64,000 bases of DNA, taken from positions 1 to 64,000 of the forward strand of contig CALUVR010000005.1 of NCBI GenBank assembly GCA_944324285.1, read 5' to 3'. Shown here one piece after another: positions 44,869 to 53,986 of the stretch. A program made the position numbers and the translations under genes. The DNA comes from Candidatus Gastranaerophilales bacterium (GTDB lineage: Bacteria; Cyanobacteriota; Vampirovibrionia; Gastranaerophilales; Gastranaerophilaceae). Within the stretch, counting starts at the first letter, position 1, and the number at the start of each line of letters is the position of its first letter. The notes below the pieces were generated by a model, which saw only the letters and a list, made by a program, of their open reading frames with translations, was not told where the DNA came from and did not search any database.

Positions 44869-46260
44869 TTGAAAAAGGTATTAACAATAACGCTTTTGAT
44901 GAGCATGATGACCATGACTTTCACCCCTGTTTTAGCTGTTGAAAATACAAATACTGCTCAGCCGAAACAATTTAAAAGCATGGTAAAAAAGAGTAAAAAA
45001 GTATCCGATGATTATAAATATGCTTATGTAAATATGGACTTCTGGAACAGCTTCAATGATGCAAATTTGAGTTCATATATAGATAAAGCCATTAAAAATA
45101 ACTATGATTTGAAAAACGCAACCCTTGCGGTTGAAGAATATTACCAGAATACAAGAATTCAGTTTGCAAACGAACTTCCGCAAGTAGGCGCAGGATTCTC
45201 TCCGAGTTATGTAAAACTTCCGGGACAATCAAGCTGGGATTGGGCGTTCGCTACTCCGGCAATTGCAAATTATGAAGCCGATATATTCTTAAAAAACAGA
45301 GATAAAACAAAATCTGCAAAAAAACTTTACGAAGGTTCTAAATATGACGAACGCGCAGCTTATATTGCCATCGCATCTTCCGTCGGAACTGCTTACTTGA
45401 ATATAGTAAGACTCGATAAATTAATTCAGCTTCAAAAAGAAATCGTTGACCTCCGTCAGGAAATCTACGATTTAATGCTTGCAAGAAATCGCGAAGGCAT
45501 AACCTCAACTGCAGATACGGTTATCGCAAATAAAGCACTTGTTCAGGGGCAGACCGATTTGATTGAACTGGAAAAACAGAGAGAATTTCTTCTGCACCAG
45601 CTGGCAGTGCTTACAGGCGAAAGCCCTGAAAATGTAAATGAATTTAAAATTTCCGCTTATGAAAACGTAAATTACACAGGGAATATTCCGACAGAAATTT
45701 CCTCCGATGTAATCGTACAAAGACCGGATTACCTGAAAGCGGAAGCAATGGTTGAAAAAGCCGGTATTGATGTCAGAGTTGCAAGAAAAGAATTTCTCCC
45801 GACGATTAATATCACTGGGCTTGCACTCTTTAATGCCGCAAACTTCGGCAGTGCATGGTCAACCTCCAGTATGCTCGGTGCTCTTGCCGCAGGAGCTATG
45901 CTTCCGATATTTACCGGCGGCAGACGTATTGCAAATTTAAAACTTAAAAAAGTTCAGTACGATGAAATCCTTAACCGGTATCTGAAAACTAATTTAACCG
46001 CAATTCAGGAGGTTAATGATGCCCTCGTTGCAGTTAAAAAAGATACCGAAAAAATGGAACAGACAAAAAAACAAGCAGAATTAGAACAAACTGATTTTAT
46101 GTACAACCGTGACAAATATAATCAGGGTACAATTTCAAAACTTGATTTAATCCAGTATAAAGAAAATCTGCTTACGATTGATAAGCTTGTTGCACAGCAG
46201 CAGATTGAATGTATGGTTGATTACATAAGTTTGTACAAAGCAGTTGGAAGTAAGATATAG
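44869..46260 (+). CDS. TolC-family outer-membrane efflux protein
   Basis: A 463-aa protein starting at TTG 44869, supported by AGAAGGA and the signal peptide that follows (MKKVLTITLLMSMMTMTFTPVLA). It has paired long helices and TolC-repeat motifs (FDLKNATLAVEEYYQNTRIQ-type, and VQRPDYLKAEAMVEKAGIDVRVARKEFLPTIN). GRRIANLKLKKVQYDE and a C-terminal coiled coil follow. It is the outer-membrane exit duct, completing a tripartite Emr pump with the divergent operon. Confidence 0.9.
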   Translation: MKKVLTITLLMSMMTMTFTPVLAVENTNTAQPKQFKSMVKKSKKVSDDYKYAYVNMDFWNSFNDANLSSYIDKAIKNNYDLKNATLAVEEYYQNTRIQFANELPQVGAGFSPSYVKLPGQSSWDWAFATPAIANYEADIFLKNRDKTKSAKKLYEGSKYDERAAYIAIASSVGTAYLNIVRLDKLIQLQKEIVDLRQEIYDLMLARNREGITSTADTVIANKALVQGQTDLIELEKQREFLLHQLAVLTGESPENVNEFKISAYENVNYTGNIPTEISSDVIVQRPDYLKAEAMVEKAGIDVRVARKEFLPTINITGLALFNAANFGSAWSTSSMLGALAAGAMLPIFTGGRRIANLKLKKVQYDEILNRYLKTNLTAIQEVNDALVAVKKDTEKMEQTKKQAELEQTDFMYNRDKYNQGTISKLDLIQYKENLLTIDKLVAQQQIECMVDYISLYKAVGSKI

Positions 46261-46308
46261 AAACAATAAATAATCATCACCTCTTTACTTTATTAATAAG
46301 TAAAGCCT

Positions 46309-46335
46309 GCCGGTATACCACATATACCGGCTTTT
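46309..46335 (+). terminator. Terminator of the TolC-type gene
   Basis: 9-bp stem GCCGGTATA/TATACCGGC, 5-nt loop, then TTTT. An additional weak CTTTACTT/AATAAGTAAAG stem lies just upstream. Confidence 0.8.
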
Positions 46336-46439
46336 CATTATGCTAATATATTCTTCTGCGGGATAATGGCGAAAAGTTACAGCATCACTTGTAAGGAAGG
46401 GAAATATTAACTCTTGTTGTAACTATTTAATAAAATAAC

Positions 46440-46823
46440 CTGATTACTTAGTAACTTTCTATTACCCCTCACCCTAGCCCTCTCCCTCAAGGGGAGAGGG
46501 GATAAGTGTTACCACCATTTGTAAAGGAGGGATAAAAGGGGGGATTTTGCCTCCCTTCGTAAGGGAGGTGGCGCGTTAGCGTCGGTGGGTTTTCTCTTTT
46601 CCACCTCTCCCTAGCCCTCTCCCTCAAGGGAAGAGGGAATAAGTGTTACTACCATTTGTAAAGGAGGGATAAAAGGGGGGGATTTTGCCTCCCTTCGTAA
46701 GGGAGGTGGCGCGTTAGCGTCGGTGGGTTTTCTCTTTTCCACCTCTCCCTTGCCCTCTCCCTCAAGGGAAGAGGGGATGAGTGTTACCACCTTGTAAAGC
46801 GGGGACAGGGAAAATTATCCTAA
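46440..46823. repeat. Tandem array of a 137-138 bp composite repeat
   Basis: A unit made of CCCTAGCCCTCTCCCTCAAG, a TTTGTAAAGGAGGGATAAAAG block and the CCTCCCTTCGTAAGGGAGG / GTCGGTGGGTTTT element is repeated at 46472 and 46609, with the third unit starting at 46747 and truncated. The first two units are almost identical. No gene. Confidence 0.8.
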
Positions 46824-48152
46824 TCAGTTCAAATATCTTACATACAAATATATTGAACTTAACACAAGCGATATGAACGTCGTTATCATACCGTATTTCA
46901 AAAATCGCATAAATGTAATCGGATGCCCTTTTGTTGCAGCGGTTTCAGAAACAAGAACATTTGCTGCCGCACCGATAATTGTAAGGTTTCCGCCAAGACA
47001 AGCACCCAGAGAAAGCGCCCACCACATAGGATTATGCCCTTCACCAGCATAAGGGATTGTATGCTGTACCTGCGCAATCAATGGTGCCATAGTTGCTGTA
47101 TAAGGAATATTATCAATTATACCCGACAACAATCCGGAACCCCACAGGATAAACATCGTTGCAGCCTCAAGACTGCCATGTGTAAGCTTGATTAAGCCGT
47201 CTGCCAGAAATGCAATACCGCCGTTTGCCTCAAACCCGCCGATTATTATAAATAATCCTACAAAAAAGAATATAGTTAGCCATTCAACATCTTTATAGAT
47301 TTCTTTAGGTTTTTCAAACAGCAAAAGGAAACTCGCTCCCGCAACAGCAAAGACGTAAGCGTCAATATGCGTCTTATCATGAGTTACAAATCCGAGAATT
47401 ACCAGCCCCAGCGTAATCAAAGAACGTATCATCAAGCCTTTATCTATGATGGTTTTTGAGTTATCAAGGTTTGCAACATGAGCCATCTTTTCAGGCGTTG
47501 CTTTTAAACCTTTTCTGAATAACAAAACCATAACTCCTACAACTGCCAGAAAGATTAAAAATACAATCAGGGTTAATTCATTCACAAAATCCATAAAACT
47601 TAACCCTGCTTTTGCTCCGATAATAATATTTGGCGGGTCGCCTATCAATGTCGCAGTACCGCCTATATTAGATGCAAAAACTTCCGTTATCAAAAACGGA
47701 ACAGGATCCGTGTCAAATTCTTTTGCAATAACAAAAGTTACAGGCATCATAAGGACAACAGTTGTTACGTTATCCAAAAATGCCGAGGCAACAGCCGTAA
47801 ATGCTGCAAGCGTAAATAAAACCATTTTAGGATGCCCTTTGGTTAACTTTAAAAGTTCAATCGCCATCCATTTAAAAACGCCGCTTTTGCTTGCTATTTC
47901 AACCAGTATCATCATTCCTATAAGAAGAAATATTACATCAAAAGATATGTATTCAAACACAGAACGTACATAGTTTCCGGTTTGTGTATCATAATATCCC
48001 TTAAACGGCAAAAGCCCGAGAAGCATTGTGATAGATGCTCCTACAAGTGCCACAACCGATTTTTGAATTTTTTCCGTTGCAATAAATATATATGCTATTA
48101 AAAGAATTGCACCGGAAATAATCATCCCGTAATTTGAAATAAAATTTTCCAT
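46824..48152 (-). CDS. ArsB/NhaD-family ion transporter
   Basis: 442 aa from the ATG at 48152 (MENFISNYG) after GGAGCGAG; a longer frame to 48179 is unlikely. Eleven or so membrane helices with ion-transporter superfamily signatures: FLDNVTTVVLMMPVTF, IGGTATLIGDPPNIIIG, and the symmetrical IIDNIPYTATMAPLI and GGNLTIIGAAANVLV. It belongs to the ArsB/NhaD/P-protein group. The substrate (Na+/H+, arsenite or a dicarboxylate) is undecided; there are no ars genes nearby. Confidence 0.85.
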   Translation of the reverse strand: MENFISNYGMIISGAILLIAYIFIATEKIQKSVVALVGASITMLLGLLPFKGYYDTQTGNYVRSVFEYISFDVIFLLIGMMILVEIASKSGVFKWMAIELLKLTKGHPKMVLFTLAAFTAVASAFLDNVTTVVLMMPVTFVIAKEFDTDPVPFLITEVFASNIGGTATLIGDPPNIIIGAKAGLSFMDFVNELTLIVFLIFLAVVGVMVLLFRKGLKATPEKMAHVANLDNSKTIIDKGLMIRSLITLGLVILGFVTHDKTHIDAYVFAVAGASFLLLFEKPKEIYKDVEWLTIFFFVGLFIIIGGFEANGGIAFLADGLIKLTHGSLEAATMFILWGSGLLSGIIDNIPYTATMAPLIAQVQHTIPYAGEGHNPMWWALSLGACLGGNLTIIGAAANVLVSETAATKGHPITFMRFLKYGMITTFISLVLSSIYLYVRYLN

Positions 48153-48270
48153 TTCTCGCTCCAAAAACTTTATAAACATATATACTATAACATAAAAATA
48201 TACCGGAAAATATACCGTACCAGATACGTAAATGCAGCGGATACGCCTGTGCCAAGAGTTTTTTCACAAA

Positions 48271-48296
48271 AAAACCTCCTTTATCCAGGAGGTTTT
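48271..48296. terminator. Bidirectional terminator
   Basis: AAAACCTCC/GGAGGTTTT stem with an 8-nt loop, flanked by A and T runs on both sides. It ends the minus-strand gene at 48328. Confidence 0.8.
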
Positions 48297-48327
48297 TTTT
48301 GTTTATCAAATCAAAATGCAATTATCA

Positions 48328-49116
48328 TTACTTTGCTTTACCGAGAAGTGCATCCAGTTCATCAAGCAATTTTGTTAAAGAAGTGAGAAGCTGCGGGCTT
48401 CCAATAGAACGGATAACTGTTGCAATATCTTCTTCAAAATCTTTAGGAAGTTTTTTACAATATTTTTTAGCATATTGTATAAGTTTTTTCTCGCCAGGGT
48501 TTGTTTGTTCATTGAATGCGAACAAAATATCAAAATAGCTTGCCAATAAAGCTGCCGTTCTGTGGTTCTGGCTTATCAAATCTTCTCTTTTTACAGCAAT
48601 TTCAATCTGTTTATAAAAAGGTGAACCCTCAAGATTTCTTAACATAGGATAATTCTTATTGATAATACTTTCTTTAAGTTCATCAGGATAAGGAAGTTTC
48701 AATTCCTCAATAATTCTTTCAAATTCATAATTTCTGTCAAAAAGAATTTTTGCATTTTTAAGATTATGGATATAAGTTGTAGTATAACCGAGTCGTGCGT
48801 TATACTTGCTCCAAATGGAGTTCATTTCTTTATAAGCCCAATCCAGTGTCCTATAGGTAATATTTATACACATAGCAGGTTTTGTAACAGATAATTCATC
48901 ACCATCTTCCACAAAATTATTACCTATTTTATATTTGTTACTATACTTTTTAATAATTTCTTCTCTTGTTTCGAGCGGAATAGAACCGCTTGAATATACA
49001 TATATGTTAAAATCGGACATATCATCATTAATCAGGCTGGTTTTAGAACCTGATAATACAACTGAATTAACTGTTTTTAAATTAGAAAAATCCGCAGCAA
49101 TGTCATTTAAAATCAT
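48328..49116 (-). CDS. Nucleotidyltransferase-fold protein (DUF4037-like)
   Basis: 262 aa from the ATG at 49116 (MILNDIAADF), preceded by AAGGGAG. The N-terminal segment SVVLSGSKTSLINDDMSDFNIYVY matches the GS-x-DxD core of Pol-beta-type nucleotidyltransferases. The second Asp is replaced by Asn (SDFN), so metal catalysis may be altered. The helical C-terminal part (LISQNHRTAALLASYFDILFAFN) resembles kanamycin-type/DUF4037 proteins. Substrate unknown. A T-rich terminator region with AAAGAG/CTCTTT stems lies upstream at about 49150-49200. Confidence 0.65.
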   Translation of the reverse strand: MILNDIAADFSNLKTVNSVVLSGSKTSLINDDMSDFNIYVYSSGSIPLETREEIIKKYSNKYKIGNNFVEDGDELSVTKPAMCINITYRTLDWAYKEMNSIWSKYNARLGYTTTYIHNLKNAKILFDRNYEFERIIEELKLPYPDELKESIINKNYPMLRNLEGSPFYKQIEIAVKREDLISQNHRTAALLASYFDILFAFNEQTNPGEKKLIQYAKKYCKKLPKDFEEDIATVIRSIGSPQLLTSLTKLLDELDALLGKAK

Positions 49117-49225
49117 GTTGTTCTCCCTTTTGGAATTTATTATAGCATAAAAAAAGAAGCTTGAAAAGAGTTCGGCTCTTTTTTTTATCTTTTTTTTTTT
49201 AATCAGTAAAATCAAGCATTCCAGA

Positions 49226-49414
49226 CTATTTTTTTACATCATCTTTTATTACAATCAGATTATTCATAATTTTCATAGCACATGTAGGGAGCACGACATG
49301 CTCCAATCCGTCAGCAATACTAAGGATTTTACCTGCGCCGAGAACAACTTCTTCTCCCTTGTAAGTAAATTTGTAATCTGTTTCTCTGTCTGAACGAATA
49401 GTAACTTTGTCCAT
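49226..49414 (-). CDS. Small hypothetical protein (62 aa)
   Basis: MDKVTIRSDRETDYKFTYKG ... is a small, mostly beta protein. AAAGGA precedes the ATG. It lies in the same orientation as the hisS unit, 33 bases after it. Unrecognised. Confidence 0.55.
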   Translation of the reverse strand: MDKVTIRSDRETDYKFTYKGEEVVLGAGKILSIADGLEHVVLPTCAMKIMNNLIVIKDDVKK

Positions 49415-49447
49415 TCTGTTTCCTTTCTTGATTTTGTCATTTTAACA

Positions 49448-49786
49448 TTAATTTTTATCTTCCATAATGCCCAGAGGATTAAAAAATAAACCTTCAGCCA
49501 TTACCTCATCATAAATATCTTTATCTTCCTCAAACTGTTTTTGTGTGTAAGGGTAAAGGTCTATACAGACCCCGAGTTGAGTTTCTATTTTTCCTACAAT
49601 AGGCCAAATCTGTTCTCGTTTTGATTTATCTTCAATTTCAAAAAGTGCAACAATTTCGATATCCTCATCTTCATGTTCTTTCCCGTCTAGATGGGCACCG
49701 AAAAGATAAAGCCCTTTATAATCGTCAAAAGACCTTCTAAATGCATTAGACAGAAGTTTTATCACTTCATTGACCTGACTTGGCAT
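49448..49786 (-). CDS. Degenerate nucleotidyltransferase-like protein (112 aa)
   Basis: The segment GLYLFGAHLDGKEHEDEDIEIVALFE resembles the MNT-type minimal nucleotidyltransferase core. The GS is changed to GA and the DxD to DIE, so the catalytic set is incomplete or rearranged. It ends EGLFFNPLGIMEDKN, and QLGVCIDLYPYTQKQFEE follows the core. AAGGGG lies before the ATG. It is 11 bases after hisS and surely co-transcribed. An antitoxin-like or regulatory role is possible but no HEPN partner is adjacent. Confidence 0.55.
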   Translation of the reverse strand: MPSQVNEVIKLLSNAFRRSFDDYKGLYLFGAHLDGKEHEDEDIEIVALFEIEDKSKREQIWPIVGKIETQLGVCIDLYPYTQKQFEEDKDIYDEVMAEGLFFNPLGIMEDKN

Positions 49787-49797
49787 AAATTTACCCC

Positions 49798-51033
49798 TTA
49801 TATTTTATTTAAAGCTTCACATTTTTTAACAGTAATTTGTTCGGAGGTTTTGAGATTTTTTACGGAAACCGTACCGGATTTTATCTCATCTTCACCCAGA
49901 ATAAGTGCAAAATCAGCGGCTTTGCCTGCTTTTTCGAGTTGTTTGGTGAACTTTTTATTAGTAAGATCAAATTCAACCGTTTTGCCTGCTGCGCGGAGTT
50001 CTTCCGCAAGAGCAAATGCATCTGACGGGGAATTTGATACAATATAAGCGTCAAGTTTTTGCGTTTCAACAAGAGGAAGGAGAGAATTAAGTCTTTCCAT
50101 ACCCATAGCCCAGCCGACGGCAGGAGTATCGTCACCGCCGAGGTTTCTGACAAGGCTGTCATAGCGTCCGCCGCCGCATACAGCGTTTTGGGAGCCGAGG
50201 TTGTTTGATTTTATTTCAAAAACCGTTCTGTTATAATAATCCAGACCTCTTACAAGAAGTTTATTTTCAACATATTTAATTCTTAAAACATCCAGATAGG
50301 ATTTTACGGCTCTGTAGTGTTCAGCGCATTCTTCGCAGATAAAGTCGGATTGGATAACCTTTTGAATTTCAGGTTTTGCAAAAATTTCTTTGCAGGAGTC
50401 AACTTTACAATCCAGAAGACGGAGAGGATTTTTTTCATATCTATTCTGGCAATCCTCGCATAAATTGTCGAATTCAGGTTTCAGGACTTCTTTAATTTTT
50501 GCCTTGTAAGCTTCGCGGCACTTAGGACATCCGAGGGAATTTATTTCCACCTCTAAATCATTAAGCCCGAGGGCTTTCAGGTAATTAACCGCAAGCAAAA
50601 TAACCTCTGCGTCAGCTGTCGGCTGTTTTACGCCGAACATTTCAACACCTACCTGATGGAACTGGCGCTGTCTGCCCGCCTGCGGACGTTCGTAGCGGAA
50701 CATCGGACCTTTATACCAGAGTTTAACAGGAGGCGAAAGTCTTGCCATGCCGTTTTCTATAAATGAACGCACGACTCCTGCCGTGTTTTCAGGACGGAGG
50801 GTCAGGGAGCGGTCGCTTTTTTCAAAAGTGTACATTTCTTTATTTACAATATCAGTTGTATCGCCCACCCCGCGTGCAAAAAGTTCGGTTGCTTCAAAAA
50901 TCGGCGTCCTGATTTCTTTATAGCCGTATTTTGAAAACACTTCAAGCGCTATTTTTTCCATACGCTGCCACGATGCAACGTCCTGAGGTAAAATGTCTTT
51001 TGTCCCTTTTATCACGTTTATAATTTTTGTCAT
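49798..51033 (-). CDS. hisS: Histidyl-tRNA synthetase
   Basis: A 411-aa class II synthetase: KGTKDILP at the N-terminus, TLRPENTAGVVRSF, motif 2 FRYERPQAGRQRQFHQVGVE, histidine-A motif LVRGLDYYNRTVFE and motif 3 AVGWAMGMERL. The C-terminal anticodon domain runs from about residue 325. There is no Shine-Dalgarno; a perfect consensus promoter ends six bases before the ATG (see 51040-51068). Confidence 0.96.
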   Translation of the reverse strand: MTKIINVIKGTKDILPQDVASWQRMEKIALEVFSKYGYKEIRTPIFEATELFARGVGDTTDIVNKEMYTFEKSDRSLTLRPENTAGVVRSFIENGMARLSPPVKLWYKGPMFRYERPQAGRQRQFHQVGVEMFGVKQPTADAEVILLAVNYLKALGLNDLEVEINSLGCPKCREAYKAKIKEVLKPEFDNLCEDCQNRYEKNPLRLLDCKVDSCKEIFAKPEIQKVIQSDFICEECAEHYRAVKSYLDVLRIKYVENKLLVRGLDYYNRTVFEIKSNNLGSQNAVCGGGRYDSLVRNLGGDDTPAVGWAMGMERLNSLLPLVETQKLDAYIVSNSPSDAFALAEELRAAGKTVEFDLTNKKFTKQLEKAGKAADFALILGEDEIKSGTVSVKNLKTSEQITVKKCEALNKI

Positions 51034-51039
51034 AAAGCC

Positions 51040-51068
51040 ATTATAGTCTTTCGCCCCGTTATTGTCAA
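51040..51068 (-). promoter_or_regulatory. Perfect consensus promoter of hisS, predicted leaderless
   Basis: On the minus strand: TTGACA (51068-51063), a 17-bp spacer, TATAAT (51045-51040), then six bases to the ATG at 51033. The expected +1 coincides with the A of the start codon. Confidence 0.85.
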
Positions 51069-51160
51069 CGAAAATTTACGACATCTATTAATATACCGTC
51101 ATAATAGATTGAAAAATTCCCCTATGTTTTATAAAATAAAGTATAATCTGAAGGAGTATT

Positions 51161-51874
51161 ATGACAGGAACACAAAAACGTATCTTAATCGTTGATGATG
51201 ACGATGAAATAAGGGAATTACTGGAATTTGACGTCGGACAGAGCGGATATTTTGTTGACACCGCAAAAGACGGGCTGGAGGGGTTGAATAAAGCGCTCAA
51301 CAATTCGTACGACCTTATTCTGCTTGATGTTATGATGCCAAAGATGAACGGGTTTGATGTTGCAAAAAACATCCGTCAGGCAAAGCTCGCTATCCCTATT
51401 TTAATGCTTACGGCAAAAGGTACAATTGATGATAAGACTGAAGGTTTTGACTGCGGGGCGGACGATTACCTTGTGAAACCTTTTGATATTCAGGAAGTGC
51501 TTTTGAGAATAAAAGTCCTTTTAAGACGCAATCAGGTAGAAGATACCAATTCCCTCTCCGACGAAATCTTAAGCGCCGGAGATATCCAGATTTTTCCGGA
51601 AACTCTTGAGTGTATTATTATCAACAAGAGAATTAAACTCACACCGACGGAATTTGAAATTTTATACAGTTTAATGCAGCATTTTAACCAGCCGGTTACA
51701 CTCGCAACGCTGCTGGACGAAGTCTGGGGTTATGACAGCAACGAAGATGTCCGTATGCTGAGAGTTCATGTGGGAGGGTTGAGAAATAAAATTGAACCTG
51801 ATTCCAAAAATCCGAAATACCTCCATACAGTTACTAACGTGGGTTACAAATTGACTCCTTTTGCAGGAGAATAG
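51161..51874 (+). CDS. OmpR/PhoB-family response regulator (RpaB-like)
   Basis: A 237-aa protein. Receiver domain with VDDDDE, phospho-acceptor in LILLDVMMPKMNG, Thr in MLTAKG and Lys in LVKPFD. The C-terminal winged helix ends VHVGGLRNKIEPDSKNPKYLHTVTNVGYKL. A GGAG Shine-Dalgarno lies before the ATG, with TATAAT at 51142-51147. It is followed one base later by its kinase. The domain look recalls cyanobacterial RpaB, an inference only. Confidence 0.92.
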   Translation: MTGTQKRILIVDDDDEIRELLEFDVGQSGYFVDTAKDGLEGLNKALNNSYDLILLDVMMPKMNGFDVAKNIRQAKLAIPILMLTAKGTIDDKTEGFDCGADDYLVKPFDIQEVLLRIKVLLRRNQVEDTNSLSDEILSAGDIQIFPETLECIIINKRIKLTPTEFEILYSLMQHFNQPVTLATLLDEVWGYDSNEDVRMLRVHVGGLRNKIEPDSKNPKYLHTVTNVGYKLTPFAGE

Positions 51875-51875
51875 C

Positions 51876-53558
51876 ATGTTTTTAAAATTAAAAAGGTTAA
51901 AAATCGTTGAACAAATCGGAATTGTATTTTTCTTTGCGGTTCTGATACCTATGTGCGTGAGCGGGTTTATTATCAACAATATTAACCAGCACTCAATGCG
52001 CCACCAGCTTAGAGAATCCGCCGTTCTTATAGCTAATATGGTGTCTGATGAGATAGATTTTTTCTCAAACACAATTAACAATAACCTTGAACAAATCGCG
52101 TTTTCGCTTGATTTCATCCCAACGAAGGCACAGAAAACAAAATACCTCAAAAATGTTTCTTCAAACTTTGACAACTGTGAAAAAATTGAAATCGTCGGGT
52201 CAAAAGAAGAACTTGAAAAAATTCATAAAGAAAACAGTCTTTTAAATAAAGCAACAGTATCAATTCCGCTTGATAAAACGAATTTTCTTGTTGCAACATA
52301 TACAATTCAGGCGCTGCAGGATGAGCTTTTTCAGTCATTAAAAGATGACGCGCGGCAGATTTATGTAATGACAAATGAAGGCAAACTCATTGCCTCGCAT
52401 AATTATACTGAAAGTGTCTTTGAAGAAACTCTCTCGCTTTTACCGAAAAAGCTCAAACTGAACAGCCCCGTAATCTTCGGCGACGTTAAAAACCAGCCGC
52501 TTGTATATGTTCACAAAAACGATCCGCCGATTACGATTATCGTAAACACAACGGAAAGAGTTACCCAAAAAGCAATTAACAATAACCGCGCAAAAATAAT
52601 TCTTTCGTTTATTCTTGCAACTCTTGTTATAATTTTTGTAACCGCACTATACACATATTATCTTTATATTAATATAAGGCAGCTATTTAAAGGTATTATC
52701 GCAATTTCAAAAGGGAACTACGAACGCCAGATAAGGCTTTTGACAACTGCCTTCACCCCTCATGAAATTGTTTTCCTTGCATTTGAATTTAACCGTATGG
52801 CAGGCGAAATCCATAAATCTTACCTCCAATTAAAGCAAAATAACATCGAATTAAAACAGTTGAACGAATTCCGCTCAAACCTCATTGACACGGTAAGCCA
52901 TGAATTAAGAACCCCTCTGACAAGCATTCAAGGCTATACTTCACGGCTTTTGAGGCAGGATATTAAAATTGACGAGGAAACAAAGCAAAAATCACTCAGA
53001 ATAATTAAAGAACAATCAGAAAGGCTGAAACGATTAATAGAGGATTTATTGACAATACCGGATATTGAAGGCATGCGGCTTCGCACAAATGTGGAAAGCG
53101 TTTGGCTTCCGGAGGTTATGGAAACCGCTAAACTCCTCGTAAAAAATAAAGACAACAAAGAAATCGTAATAAATATCCCCGAAAATTTCCCTAATGTTTC
53201 GGGTGACAAAAACAGGCTTGAACAGGTTTTTGTGAATTTAATCGAAAACGCCGTAAAATACGCCTATCCTGATACAACAATTGTTGTTGACGGAGTTGTG
53301 GAAGGCGATATTGCAAAAATTTTCGTGAAAAACGACTGCGACGTAATCCCGCCTAAGAAATTAAACACCCTTTTTGAAAAATTTATGCGTCTTGACGACA
53401 ACACAACCCGCACAACCCGCGGAACAGGATTGGGGCTGTTTATAGTAAAAGGGCTTGTGGAAGCCATGCAGGGTGATATAAAATTAACCTCCGATGAAAA
53501 ATGCGGATTCTGTGTTGAAGTAGACCTGAAACTTGCAACCGATGAGGCTGTTGTATGA
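51876..53558 (+). CDS. Sensor histidine kinase with altered G1 box
   Basis: 560 aa; the ATG at 51876 follows AGGAG. Membrane helix 1 at about 14-38, a periplasmic sensor, helix 2 at about 235-262, HAMP, HisKA (TVSHELRTPLTSIQGYTSRL) and HATPase_c. The N box NRLEQVFVNLIENAVKYA and G2 GTGLGLFIVKGL are normal. The G1 region reads VKNDCDVIPP where DxGxG is expected, so ATP binding may be altered. It partners the regulator upstream, and its stop overlaps tadA (ATGA). Confidence 0.9.
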   Translation: MFLKLKRLKIVEQIGIVFFFAVLIPMCVSGFIINNINQHSMRHQLRESAVLIANMVSDEIDFFSNTINNNLEQIAFSLDFIPTKAQKTKYLKNVSSNFDNCEKIEIVGSKEELEKIHKENSLLNKATVSIPLDKTNFLVATYTIQALQDELFQSLKDDARQIYVMTNEGKLIASHNYTESVFEETLSLLPKKLKLNSPVIFGDVKNQPLVYVHKNDPPITIIVNTTERVTQKAINNNRAKIILSFILATLVIIFVTALYTYYLYINIRQLFKGIIAISKGNYERQIRLLTTAFTPHEIVFLAFEFNRMAGEIHKSYLQLKQNNIELKQLNEFRSNLIDTVSHELRTPLTSIQGYTSRLLRQDIKIDEETKQKSLRIIKEQSERLKRLIEDLLTIPDIEGMRLRTNVESVWLPEVMETAKLLVKNKDNKEIVINIPENFPNVSGDKNRLEQVFVNLIENAVKYAYPDTTIVVDGVVEGDIAKIFVKNDCDVIPPKKLNTLFEKFMRLDDNTTRTTRGTGLGLFIVKGLVEAMQGDIKLTSDEKCGFCVEVDLKLATDEAVV

Positions 53559-53986
53559 TGGAAAGAGCCATAAAAGCGGCAGAAAACGCCGCGGGCGAAA
53601 TTGCAGTCGGGGCGGTTATTGTAAAAGACCGAGAGGTTATTGCCTCTGCCTGTAACCAAAAAGAAGCCCTGAAAGATGTCACGGCGCACGCAGAAATTCT
53701 TGCAATCCGCGAAGCCGAAAAAAAACTCGGGGGCTGGCGGCTTGATGACTGTGAAATGTATGTTACTCTTGAACCATGCCCGATGTGTGCCTGGGCAATC
53801 GTTCAATCGCGAATAAAAACCGTTTACTTTGGCTCATACGATACAAACTATGGTGCCTTAGGCTCTGTACTTGATGTGAGAAAACTTTCCGGTTCAAAAC
53901 TGAAAGTCTACGGTGGAATTATGGAGAGAGAATGCGACGAACTCTTAGCAAAGTGTTTTAAAGCTTTGAGAGAAGGGGACGGATAA
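53555..53986 (+). CDS. tadA: tRNA-specific adenosine deaminase TadA
   Basis: A 143-aa zinc deaminase: TAHAEILAI (His-Ala-Glu) and LEPCPMCAWAIVQSRI (PCxxC). It converts A34 to inosine in tRNA-Arg(ACG). The start is ATG-ATG in overlap with the kinase stop. It is third in the two-component operon, which is an incidental-looking association. Confidence 0.92.
   Translation: MMERAIKAAENAAGEIAVGAVIVKDREVIASACNQKEALKDVTAHAEILAIREAEKKLGGWRLDDCEMYVTLEPCPMCAWAIVQSRIKTVYFGSYDTNYGALGSVLDVRKLSGSKLKVYGGIMERECDELLAKCFKALREGDG

Noticed and set aside
53264-53806. 180-codon minus-strand frame over the kinase and tadA
   Set aside because: An antisense shadow; both sense genes have complete catalytic motifs.
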